A stretch of 64,000 nucleotides of DNA from NCBI GenBank assembly GCA_965261775.1, contig OZ253477.1:992001-1056000 (forward strand), given 5' to 3'. The stretch comes from G965261775 sp965261775 (GTDB lineage Bacteria > Pseudomonadota > Gammaproteobacteria > Eutrophobiales > Eutrophobiaceae). Below, in pieces: positions 16,806 to 24,635 of the stretch. Below the pieces are notes generated by a model. The model did not search any database. It was not told where the DNA came from and worked only from the letters and a program-made list of their open reading frames with translations. Each line of letters starts with the position of its first letter. The stretch's first letter is position 1. Made by a program: the position numbers and the translations under genes.

Positions 16806-17674
16806 AAAATTACAACACGCAGGCCGTGCTTCAAAATATCTCTTGTGACATTTCCGAGGGGGCGTTTGTTGGGATTGTGGGACATAATGGCGCGGGAAAA
16901 ACGACCTTGATGAAAATCATATTGGGGCTGATTACCCCCGATAGCGGCGCGGTAAGTTTTCCCACTAAAGGCAGGCAGAAAAGCGGTGTGCAGATGGGTT
17001 ATTTGCCGGAAAATATTCACTTTACCCAAAATTTAAGCGGCTATGAATTGCTGGATTTTTATGCCCGTTTAAAAAAGGCTCCGCGCGGTGAAATCTGGAC
17101 ATTGCTGGACAGGGTCGAATTGCAAGATGCGTCGCATAAGAAAGTGAAAAATTATTCCAAAGGCATGCGTCAAAGATTGGCCTTGGCGCTTGCTTTGCTT
17201 GGTGCGCCAAAAATTTTGATTTTGGACGAACCCACCAACGGGTTCGACCCCGATTTGCGGACAAAATTCTACCGTATTTTAACCGAGTTGCAGCAAGAGA
17301 GCGTCACCATTTTGCTTTGCACCCATCTGCTTTCGGAATTGCAGCATTATGCCGACCATCTATTCATCATGAAGCAAGGAAAATTGATGATTTATGACCA
17401 GGTGGAAGCACTTTCTCGCCAGATAAATTTATCGGACAGAATTTGTGTGCAACTTCATAAGAAGGAGCATGATTTTTTGCTTCCGATTGCTAAAAAATAT
17501 TCAGCGGAAATTCCGCAGTCCATAGGGCCAGACAATGTGATATGTTTGAGTGTGCCGCATGAACAAAAATTCTCTTTATTGCAAGATTTGCTTGCCAAAG
17601 GGCAGAAATATATTGTGAATATACATGTTTACCCCCCTTCTTTTGAAGAGATTTATAATCATTATGGCCGTTGA
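16772..17674 (+). CDS. nosF: Nos ABC transporter ATPase NosF
   Basis: NosF is the cytoplasmic ATPase of the NosDFY complex that matures the copper sites of NosZ. The 300-residue protein has Walker A GIVGHNGAGKTTLMKI near residue 36, signature NYSKGMRQRLALALA near 130 and Walker B ILILDEPTNGFDPD near 151. The short, AT-rich gene starts inside the 3' end of a nosD relic, which shows that it was once translationally coupled to nosD. It now runs opposite to nosZ, nosD, nosL, nosX and nosR. I see no promoter between nosL and nosF other than sequence within the relic. Confidence 0.92.
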   Translation: MATAIKIDSISKNYNTQAVLQNISCDISEGAFVGIVGHNGAGKTTLMKIILGLITPDSGAVSFPTKGRQKSGVQMGYLPENIHFTQNLSGYELLDFYARLKKAPRGEIWTLLDRVELQDASHKKVKNYSKGMRQRLALALALLGAPKILILDEPTNGFDPDLRTKFYRILTELQQESVTILLCTHLLSELQHYADHLFIMKQGKLMIYDQVEALSRQINLSDRICVQLHKKEHDFLLPIAKKYSAEIPQSIGPDNVICLSVPHEQKFSLLQDLLAKGQKYIVNIHVYPPSFEEIYNHYGR

Positions 17675-18527
17675 TTCCACCCTATTGAACCATTTCTCAC
17701 AACATCCCTTATGGGTGATTGCGCGACAACAATTTCGGGAATCACAACGCAACCGTTGGGCCATTTGCGCCTTTCTTGTTTTCTTTGTTTTGGCGCTGAC
17801 TTTGGCGCTTCTTGGCAGCGCGGCCATTGGCGAGGTTAAAACCGACCGTTTAACCATTTTGCTGGTATCGCTTGCCAATCTCTCTTTTTACTTATTCCCG
17901 TTACTGGCTTTGCTATTGGGGTTTGACAGCATTGCCAGCGAACGCGAAAACGGCACTTTGGCATTGCTTGTGGTATGCCCGATTAAAAGGCGTGATATTA
18001 TTTTGGGCAAATTTTTAAGTCATGCTTTGTTACTTGCTTTTGCCAGCATTGCGGGGTTTGGCCTGGTATTTCTATTGACGGGACTTTTATTTGAAGATGC
18101 GCATCTGGCCAATATCGGGCAAGGTTTTACGGTGATGATCGCTCTATCCCTTTTGCTGGGCTTAGGGTTTTTGGCCATCAGCCTGGTGATCAGCCTATGG
18201 GCGCGGCAACGCTCCGGGGCGGCAGGCATGGCATTTGCGACATGGATTATCATGGTCGTACTATATGATATTATGATTTTTGCCTTGCTTGCTGGAAGCA
18301 AGGGGGCAGGCCTTATCGGAGTTCTAGTGCCTTTTTTGATATTAATCAATCCAGTCGATTCTTACCGCATTGCCATTGCTTCTTTGGAAGAAAATATGGT
18401 GATGATTGGTGGGACTGAAGCATTCACTCATTCAGGATATTTATGGGGGGCGATGCTGTCCTTGCTGTTATGGGTTGTGCTGCCTTTGGGCATTGCCATT
18501 CATCAATTGAAAAAAAATGAATTATAA
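17664..18527 (+). CDS. nosY: Nos ABC transporter permease NosY
   Basis: NosY is the membrane partner of NosF. The start is taken at 17664 (MAVDSTLLNHFSQHP), overlapping nosF by 11 bases, giving 287 residues; an upstream in-frame ATG at 17625 is deeper inside nosF. The protein begins with a cytoplasmic WVIARQQFRESQRNRW segment followed by six hydrophobic helices. It contains LLGFDSIASERENGTLALLVVCPIKR, the ABC-2 permease signature of NosY. Nineteen bases after its stop the right arm of the inverted repeat begins. Confidence 0.92.
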   Translation: MAVDSTLLNHFSQHPLWVIARQQFRESQRNRWAICAFLVFFVLALTLALLGSAAIGEVKTDRLTILLVSLANLSFYLFPLLALLLGFDSIASERENGTLALLVVCPIKRRDIILGKFLSHALLLAFASIAGFGLVFLLTGLLFEDAHLANIGQGFTVMIALSLLLGLGFLAISLVISLWARQRSGAAGMAFATWIIMVVLYDIMIFALLAGSKGAGLIGVLVPFLILINPVDSYRIAIASLEENMVMIGGTEAFTHSGYLWGAMLSLLLWVVLPLGIAIHQLKKNEL

Positions 18528-18545
18528 ATGGTCGCAAGAGATATC

Positions 18546-18700
18546 TGGAAATACTATCTATTTTAATTGCGCGGTTGCCATACCTGTTCCACTGCTTCTA
18601 AATCAGAACCGATATCAGGGATATCCATCAAAGGCGCACTATCTTGCACCCCGCCCGGAAAAATGGCCGGGAAACGCGATCCTGCCCATTTTAATAATTG
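18546..18700 (-). repeat. Right arm of an inverted repeat flanking nosFY
   Basis: This arm contains the true 3' end of nosD and, beyond its stop, a leftover of the nosF start: the minus strand reads ATGGCAACCGCGCAATT and continues into codons for KIDSIS. It therefore records that nosF once followed nosD directly on the minus strand. It matches 16652-16805 at about 95% identity. Confidence 0.85.
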
Positions 18701-19939
18701 CAGAGCCGGAGATGATAATAATAGTTTTGCCGCAGGCACTTGCCAGATAATGTAATCGGCCAAAGAATTCGGCTTATAGGCCACATCGCCAATGCCATCA
18801 TTGTTCCAATCATAGCCGGTATAATCAGACCAGTAATTCCCCTGGCCTTCATGCGACCATTCCACATAGCTTGTGCCGATATATTTTACTTGCGTCCGGT
18901 TGCTCACAAAGCCATTCCGCATCAGAATATTATCTTGCGATCCAGCGGTGATATGCACCCCAATCTGGCAACCGGAAAAGATATTTTCAGCCATATTATT
19001 TTTATGGGAATTATACAAAAATAAACATTTTTTACCGCCATCGCGCACCTGATTGCCGGTCATATCCATAGCGTTGGAATAGTTGAATAAAAAGCCATGT
19101 TCAGCATCGTTGCGGCTGTGATTATCACGCAGGATAATGTCATGGCTATACATAATTGCATAGCCCAAATAATTATTTTCCGAACGGTTGCCGATGAGCC
19201 TGCTATCATTGGTATACATGTAATGCACCGCAAAGCGAACATTTTTCATTGAATTTTCTTTGAATAGATTTTCTTTAGAAGTAGTGGTGAAAATGCCGTC
19301 GCGCCCATCTTGAATGTAGTTGCCGATAATTTCACTGCCGGGACTGTTCCAAATATGAACACCATTGCCGCGTTCATTCACCCGCAAATCGGTTCGGCCG
19401 AAAATCTTATTATTCCGAATGACTGCTTTTTCCGGACCTTTAAGATAAATCCCTATCAGATTCTCGCTCAGACGGTTATTTTCAACCACCGCAAAATCAG
19501 CCTTCTGGGTTAAAAAAACGCCGCTATGTTCTTGTTCCAAAGAGCTGCCCGAATGGCGAATCTGGAATCCCGAAAAATGGACATTGGGCGCATCAATCAA
19601 AACCGCATGGCCAACGCCACCCCCATCAATGATGGCACCATTGCCGTGCAATATCAGGCTTTTATCAATCACAAGCGGTATATGATATTCCCCTTGCGGC
19701 ACCTCAATCACATCGCCAGGGCGTGCGGTGTGCAAAAGCGAGAGCAGTTTTTTCTCATGAGGCCGGAATGCCGGTTTCTCCGATTTATCTTGCCGCAAAA
19801 CAGATGAAGATAAAGACGCATCGCCACCATTATCGGCCAGCGCATCTTTATCCTCAATCACTCCTAAAACGGCAAAAACGCATAGCCCGAAAAGCCAAAC
19901 CCTCACCCTGTGGTGATTGTGTTTCGCGAAACGGGCCAT
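18563..19939 (-). CDS. nosD: Periplasmic copper-site maturation protein NosD
   Basis: NosD is the periplasmic right-handed beta-helix partner of NosFY. The 458-residue product has a signal peptide (WLFGLCVFAVLGVIED...ALA, cleavage near residue 35). A long series of parallel beta-helix turns follows, such as NRLSENLIGIYLKG, NKIFGRTDLRVNERGNGVHI and NSMKNVRFAVHYMYTNDSRL. The C-terminal GNYWSDYTGYDWNNDGIGDVAY is the CASH/NosD end motif. The gene starts 27 bases after nosZ. Its last codons differ from the relic by a 2-base insertion, so it ends QPRN instead of QPQLK. Confidence 0.93.
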   Translation of the reverse strand: MARFAKHNHHRVRVWLFGLCVFAVLGVIEDKDALADNGGDASLSSSVLRQDKSEKPAFRPHEKKLLSLLHTARPGDVIEVPQGEYHIPLVIDKSLILHGNGAIIDGGGVGHAVLIDAPNVHFSGFQIRHSGSSLEQEHSGVFLTQKADFAVVENNRLSENLIGIYLKGPEKAVIRNNKIFGRTDLRVNERGNGVHIWNSPGSEIIGNYIQDGRDGIFTTTSKENLFKENSMKNVRFAVHYMYTNDSRLIGNRSENNYLGYAIMYSHDIILRDNHSRNDAEHGFLFNYSNAMDMTGNQVRDGGKKCLFLYNSHKNNMAENIFSGCQIGVHITAGSQDNILMRNGFVSNRTQVKYIGTSYVEWSHEGQGNYWSDYTGYDWNNDGIGDVAYKPNSLADYIIWQVPAAKLLLSSPALQLLKWAGSRFPAIFPGGVQDSAPLMDIPDIGSDLEAVEQVWQPRN

Positions 19940-19966
19940 GTTTACAACCGTTAGGCCCTGTGATTG

Positions 19967-21961
19967 TCAGGCTTTGCGCTTCACAAGCATTCTTCCGCGC
20001 ATTTCCATATGCAAGGCATGGCAGAACCATTGACAATAGAACCAATGCACGCCGGGCCTATCTGCCACAAAAGTCACCGAAGCAGTGGCTTGCGGGCCGA
20101 TTTCCATCGTCACACCATAGTTGGCAATGGTCAAGCCATGAGTCAAATCATCGACATCGTCCAAATTCGTCACTGCCAGTGTCACCTCATCACCTTCCTC
20201 TAACTCGAACTCTTCAAGGCTAAACGCCGGCGCGGCCGAGGTCATGAATACAAAGACTTTTTTGCCTTCACGAATGACATGGGCGGCATCTTCCGGGTCA
20301 ACCCCTTTGGATTTAATCAACGCCACGGTATCTGCAAATACCTCATCATCGCGTGCCCAGCTGTTTCTAGGATTCACAATATCGGTGCGCACAATGACGC
20401 AATCATGCGGCTCCGCAAAAGCGGGTCCGTCATGCACCACTTTCATTTGCTTGCCGGTAATGTCAATCAATTGCTCATTTTCAGGCTTTAGCGGCCCAAC
20501 ATTGATGAAACGGTCTTTCGAGAATTTATTCAGCGATACCAACCATTTGCCATCAGCTTCTTTGGTTTCACCCATTGAAGTATGGTTATGGCCTGGCTGG
20601 TACTGCACATCAATTTTCTCAATGATGGGATCAACATCCTCGCCGTTAAATTGTTTCACCGCATCGGCAAGGCTCCACTTCACCACCTGGCTATCCAAGA
20701 ACAAGGTCGTGAAAGCATTTCCTTTGCCGTCATAAGCGGTGTGAAGCGGCCCCAGTCCCAATTCAGGCTCGGCCACAATCACATCGCGCGGCTTAATTTT
20801 GCCGGCAAATAAATCCGGCAATTTGCGCACATCCATCACCGAAACGGTCGGAGATAATTTCCCATTGATGCACACGTGAATGCCGTCAGGCGCTGTGTTG
20901 ATACCGTGCGGGCTGGTAGAAATCGGAATATAGGCCGTGTAATCGGATTTGGCCTGCTTAGTGCCGTCCAACATCCTGATACCATTGCGGACGGTACCTT
21001 TGCCCGCTTTAATCGCGGCTTCAATGGCTTCAATATTGAACACAACAGCCCAATCCTGTTCCGCCGCAGTCATACCGCTCAGATTCATGCCCATTTCAGA
21101 GTTATAGCAGGTTGAGAAGGCATATTTGCCCTGATAATCGGCATCCACATTATCCAGATTCCCGCTGACAACCACTTGCCATGCAACCTCCATCGCATCA
21201 CCATCAACGGCAGAGAACACCGTGCGATATTGCGAAATATCATACATATTGCTACTGCCATCATTGTGAAGCGGGGCTTCATGCTCACCGTTACAGAACA
21301 CATAGCCGGTTCGCGGATATTTTTGCGGACGCAGACCATGAATATCAGTAGCGTTGGGGATCTCAATAATTTTATCGGGTTTCATCACATCGCAACGAAT
21401 CCGTGCCACACGCGTGTTGGCTTTATCATTGATGAAGATATAACGGCCATCATATGTACCATCGGTAAAGGACATATGCGGATGATGCGCATCGCCATTG
21501 GCATAAATGCCGCCACGCTTATCCAGGAATTTCTTCGTTTCCGGCGTTAAACCGTCACGCAAAATGCGGCGGCTTTCATTGGTGATGCCCCAACCGGTGG
21601 TACTAGAGACATTAAATACCGGGATCCGCGCCAATTCGCGCATGGAAGGCACGCCTAAAATGCGCACTTCGCCCGATTGCCCCGAAGACCAAAAGCCATA
21701 ATATTCATCCAACTGCCCGGGCTCAACTGAAATGGCACTATGCCCTTGCTCCTTTTTAATGGCACTATGCTCTTTTCTTTCACAGCCAGCGCCCAATGCG
21801 CCAAGCGACGCCGCGCCGCCCATCAGCAACGCTCCTTTGAATAAAGAACGGCGCGAAAAATCAGTTTTGTTCAAATCTTCACTCACACACGCATCCTTAT
21901 GCTCGTTCACACATGCATCCTTATGCGCAGTATTCTCATGATTGTCTGTCATGTCACTCAA
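19967..21961 (-). CDS. nosZ: Nitrous oxide reductase NosZ
   Basis: NosZ reduces N2O to N2 in the periplasm. The 664-residue protein carries a twin-arginine signal (FSRRSLFKGALLMGGAASL) near residues 36-54. The seven-bladed propeller contributes CuZ histidines visible in DAHHPHMSF, NGEHEAPL, TSPHGINTAP, GPLHTAYDG and PGHNHTSMGE. The C-terminal cupredoxin domain has the CuA motif C-QWF-C-HAL-H-ME-M near residue 645. Tat export together with nosR and nosX points to clade I. Odd: about 35 residues precede the Tat motif and contain a tandem HKDACV repeat. It heads the minus-strand nos genes. Confidence 0.96.
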   Translation of the reverse strand: MSDMTDNHENTAHKDACVNEHKDACVSEDLNKTDFSRRSLFKGALLMGGAASLGALGAGCERKEHSAIKKEQGHSAISVEPGQLDEYYGFWSSGQSGEVRILGVPSMRELARIPVFNVSSTTGWGITNESRRILRDGLTPETKKFLDKRGGIYANGDAHHPHMSFTDGTYDGRYIFINDKANTRVARIRCDVMKPDKIIEIPNATDIHGLRPQKYPRTGYVFCNGEHEAPLHNDGSSNMYDISQYRTVFSAVDGDAMEVAWQVVVSGNLDNVDADYQGKYAFSTCYNSEMGMNLSGMTAAEQDWAVVFNIEAIEAAIKAGKGTVRNGIRMLDGTKQAKSDYTAYIPISTSPHGINTAPDGIHVCINGKLSPTVSVMDVRKLPDLFAGKIKPRDVIVAEPELGLGPLHTAYDGKGNAFTTLFLDSQVVKWSLADAVKQFNGEDVDPIIEKIDVQYQPGHNHTSMGETKEADGKWLVSLNKFSKDRFINVGPLKPENEQLIDITGKQMKVVHDGPAFAEPHDCVIVRTDIVNPRNSWARDDEVFADTVALIKSKGVDPEDAAHVIREGKKVFVFMTSAAPAFSLEEFELEEGDEVTLAVTNLDDVDDLTHGLTIANYGVTMEIGPQATASVTFVADRPGVHWFYCQWFCHALHMEMRGRMLVKRKA

Positions 21962-22018
21962 ACCCCCTATTAAAAGTTATAATCACCAAAATCGCCATCC
22001 GGGTATATCATGACCTCA

Positions 22019-22110
22019 TAATGGCTTCAATATTGAACACAATAGCCCAATCTTGCTCCGCCGCAGTCATATCGCTTAGATTAATACCCATATTTAAGAT
22101 TATAGCAGAA
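22019..22110 (-). pseudogene. nosZ fragment (right relic)
   Basis: Ninety-two bases match nosZ 21022-21113 in the same orientation with roughly ten differences. Translated they read INLSDMTAAEQDWAIVFNIEAI, almost the same as the intact gene (MNLSGMTAAEQDWAVVFNIEAI), so most changes are conservative. The fragment lies just upstream of the intact nosZ start and is not joined to any other nosZ sequence. Confidence 0.8.
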
Positions 22111-22672
22111 GTACAGGGAGGAAATGAATATAGTAAAGAATAAACACCTTATTGGATTGAGATAATATTGGATCCAGACAATCTCTGAATGGCCTGATCT
22201 TAATCAGCAGGTTCAAGTTATTTCGGCTGATGATGCAGGAGATAGGCTGTTGGAAATTCAGCGCGTTTGAATCGGCAGAGGTGATTTTACTGCGCTGGCA
22301 TAAGCAGGACCGCATCGCTCTTTGGCGACACATCAAAACAGCGGTTTGTCGTGGCGCACACTTCTGCGATAATTCGGGCGGTTGAACGCCGGTTTTTTTA
22401 AAGGCTTCTTTCTGTTCAGCGTGTTTTAGAACATGTGCAATCACAGCCGGATATTCGATACTGACAACCACCTTTTGCGAGGCCCGACCACCCCGATGGG
22501 CAAGCACGGTGATCCAGGCGTGACCGTCCAGAACATACAGCACCGGGACCCATGTAAAATAGGCCACGTTTCTGCCCGTTGCCAGCAACAGGGGCAACGC
22601 CGTGATGGCCAACACGGCGAAGTAGTTTCGGTGGAACCACCAGTGCAACGGCATATGAGCCGATACCGCCAT
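22100..22672 (-). CDS. Hypothetical open reading frame, possibly a gene remnant
   Basis: I do not recognise this frame. The first 95 residues look protein-like: MPLHWWFHRNYFAVLAITALPLLLATGRNVAYFTWVPVLYVLDG gives two hydrophobic segments, followed by a basic region RGGRASQKVVVSIEYPAVIAHVLKHAEQKEAF. The last 95 residues are cysteine-rich and low in plausibility, and they run into the nosZ relic, so the real gene probably ended near 22380 or has been truncated. There is no clear ribosome site. It separates the nos island from the aromatic block and may be debris. An overlapping frame at 22416-22679 looks no better. Confidence 0.3.
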   Translation of the reverse strand: MAVSAHMPLHWWFHRNYFAVLAITALPLLLATGRNVAYFTWVPVLYVLDGHAWITVLAHRGGRASQKVVVSIEYPAVIAHVLKHAEQKEAFKKTGVQPPELSQKCAPRQTAVLMCRQRAMRSCLCQRSKITSADSNALNFQQPISCIISRNNLNLLIKIRPFRDCLDPILSQSNKVFILYYIHFLPVLLL

Positions 22673-22697
22673 CAGTCAAAAAGATTTCAAGTCTCCA

Positions 22698-23306
22698 CTA
22701 CCAGGGGGCTGTTTCAGAATAGATCGGCTGCCGCCTTCCATTCTGGAACCAATTGTAGAGTTTGGGATGATTTTTACCGACGCCAGCGCCGTAGTGTTCG
22801 GCCAGACCAAATCTTGGCAACAATGCCGCGTCTGCAACGGAGAAACCGGCGGTCAGAAAATTGTTTTCCGTCTCAATTTCCATTTCCAACCAGTCCAGTG
22901 ATTTGTGCCAGCGTTGCCTGCCTTGATCAATCCTTGTGCTATCCCACTCGGCTTCCGGTCTGCCACGCTTTTCAAAAACAACTTCACGCAGACCTTTGCC
23001 GGCTATCGAATTGCTATACGTTTGCAGTAACCTCGCTTTGGTACGATCTTTAATATCCCCTGGGAACAGGGACTTTTCGGCGGACGTCAATTCTTCAAGG
23101 TAATATACAATGGAAACTGAATCCCAGATACTGAGGTCACCGTGCTGCAAAACAGGCAATGATTGCTGAGGCTTGAGACTTGATAAAAAGTCTTTTTCGG
23201 GAATTTTCCATTCTACTAGTTCATAATCAATGTCAAAATATTTCAAGGCGATTTTGACCTGCCAGCAAAAAGGGCATTCTTTTTTTGAAAATAACTTTAA
23301 ACGCAA
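22698..23306 (-). CDS. Glutathione S-transferase family protein
   Basis: This 202-residue protein has an N-terminal thioredoxin-like domain with CPFC near residue 12 (FSKKECPFCWQVKIALKYF), the cis-proline stretch QQSLPVLQHGDLSIWDSVSIVYYLEE, and an all-helical C-terminal domain. That is the cytosolic GST fold. The CPFC motif suggests a Cys-type enzyme (beta/omega-like or glutaredoxin-like) rather than a Ser/Tyr type. It is the last gene of the aromatic block, 69 bases after a DsbA-family isomerase gene. Roles in opening or isomerising ring-cleavage products, or in dehalogenation, are possible, but the substrate cannot be told from sequence. Confidence 0.82.
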   Translation of the reverse strand: MRLKLFSKKECPFCWQVKIALKYFDIDYELVEWKIPEKDFLSSLKPQQSLPVLQHGDLSIWDSVSIVYYLEELTSAEKSLFPGDIKDRTKARLLQTYSNSIAGKGLREVVFEKRGRPEAEWDSTRIDQGRQRWHKSLDWLEMEIETENNFLTAGFSVADAALLPRFGLAEHYGAGVGKNHPKLYNWFQNGRRQPIYSETAPW

Positions 23307-23374
23307 TTTACAGGTTTCCCTTGCTATCCTGAATTTGTGGCTTACCCGTCTCTGCCCTTCTGAAACCGGCCGAT

Positions 23375-23968
23375 TTACAAACGCCTCAACCTGAGTTCGC
23401 GTAAATGATCGTGCACAAAATCCAGGCGATCATGGCCCCAAAAAATGTCTTTACCGATGACAAAGGTAGGGACACCTATCACGCCCAGGCTGTCGGCCTC
23501 TTTTTTATTCGCGGCAAGCCGCCCCAAGTACTCCCTTGACCGGATCACCTGCGTCAGGTCATTTTTATCCAGACCTATCCTGTCGCCAACATCCAACAGT
23601 ACGGCATCCTCGCCAATGTCCAGACCTTCCGCCCACTCCGCGCACATCACCTCCGTTATGTATTCACGTAATACCCCTTTTTCTTCGGCCAGGAGAGAGC
23701 CAGCAGCCGCGCTAGTTGGATCTGTCGTAATGGGCGGAGGATTTAGTGGTATACCCATTTTTTTGGCCCAACGCGCGACATCCTGGCGTACCAGCGGGAT
23801 TTTCACCTTTGCCCGGTCTGGTGGTGAACGACCATCCCAGCCACCAAACGGTCGCCAGAGAAGACGTGTGTGATACTCGTCAACAAACTCCCATATTCTC
23901 TTTGAGGCGAGATAGCAATAAGGGCTGCGAAAATTGAAAAACAAGATAATGTCAACAAGCTCGATCAT
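23375..23968 (-). CDS. DsbA-family / 2-hydroxychromene-2-carboxylate isomerase-like protein
   Basis: The start is taken at 23968 (MIELVDIILFFNFRSPYCYLAS), giving about 197 residues; an in-frame start 39 bases upstream is possible. The FxFRSPYCYLAS motif, with serine where DsbA has its first active cysteine, and the C-terminal GVIGVPTFVIGKDIFWGHDRLDFV are the signature of the kappa-GST/HCCA isomerase family. Characterised members use glutathione to isomerise a naphthalene-pathway intermediate. Its position with GST and AhpD-like genes at the end of an aromatic operon supports a glutathione-dependent isomerase role. The exact substrate is unknown. Confidence 0.8.
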   Translation of the reverse strand: MIELVDIILFFNFRSPYCYLASKRIWEFVDEYHTRLLWRPFGGWDGRSPPDRAKVKIPLVRQDVARWAKKMGIPLNPPPITTDPTSAAAGSLLAEEKGVLREYITEVMCAEWAEGLDIGEDAVLLDVGDRIGLDKNDLTQVIRSREYLGRLAANKKEADSLGVIGVPTFVIGKDIFWGHDRLDFVHDHLRELRLRRL

Positions 23969-24016
23969 CGTTACAGTCAAAAAATTTTTATGTGCCAAGA
24001 TTGACAAGGAGACGGA

Positions 24017-24616
24017 TTAACCGGCATGTTTACCGGCCTTCCAGCCCTTTTCTCCCAGCAGTTTTTCCGCTACCGCGAGTGGTTCTTCTTCAATGGGTGT
24101 GGCCATAGAGTCATTCCAACGATTAAAAAAACCAAACATCCCGATCACGCCTAGTATTTCAACGATCTCTTCTTCACTCCAGCAGCTTGATAATTTTGCG
24201 TACAATTCATCGGTCACGTCATTCGGAACCGAGGCGGCGGCGAGCGCAAAATCCAGCGCCACACGTTCCTTGTTGCTGAACAAGGGACTATTGTTATATT
24301 CATAGAGAGACTGCATTTTTTCTTCGTCTATCCCCAGGCGAGTGGCGCTCACGGACGTATGCGCCTTGCAGTACTGACAACCGGACGCCTGACTAGCCAT
24401 ATGTGCAACCAGACGTTTGAAGCCCGAATCAACTTTACCATCCGCCGCAAATACGGCCTTGTTCATCTGAATAACGGACTTGGCAATTTCCGGCACCCTC
24501 TGCATTGTCAAAAGGCTATTGGGAACAAAGCCGAGCGTGTCAACGAAATGCTGAAAGGCTTTTTTCAGTGCTTCATCCTTGCAATCTTCAATACCCAGTG
24601 GTTTCATTCGAGACAT
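24017..24616 (-). CDS. AhpD-like / carboxymuconolactone decarboxylase family protein
   Basis: The start at 24616 (MSRMKPLGIEDCKDEALKKA) follows GAGAGG by eight bases and gives 199 residues. The core KRLVAHMASQASGCQYCKAHTS contains the CxxC-x3-H redox site of AhpD peroxidase-type proteins, near residue 88. The C-terminal half resembles alkylhydroperoxidase-family proteins that accompany aromatic catabolism. With the CxxC present, an alkylhydroperoxidase or disulfide-reductase role is more likely than true carboxymuconolactone decarboxylation. It lies 19 bases after the prpD-like gene. Confidence 0.78.
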   Translation of the reverse strand: MSRMKPLGIEDCKDEALKKAFQHFVDTLGFVPNSLLTMQRVPEIAKSVIQMNKAVFAADGKVDSGFKRLVAHMASQASGCQYCKAHTSVSATRLGIDEEKMQSLYEYNNSPLFSNKERVALDFALAAASVPNDVTDELYAKLSSCWSEEEIVEILGVIGMFGFFNRWNDSMATPIEEEPLAVAEKLLGEKGWKAGKHAG

Positions 24617-24635
24617 TGTTAAATCCTCTCTGTTG

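Noticed and set aside
16772..18527. nosFY as an independent ABC exporter unrelated to nos
   Set aside because: The duplicated nosD-nosF junctions on both sides and the close NosF/NosY family features show that the pair belongs to the nos cluster.
22201..22260. tRNA-like GGTTCAAGTT stretch
   Set aside because: No acceptor or anticodon stems can be paired around it, so it is not a tRNA. I found no tRNA, rRNA or CRISPR array in the window.
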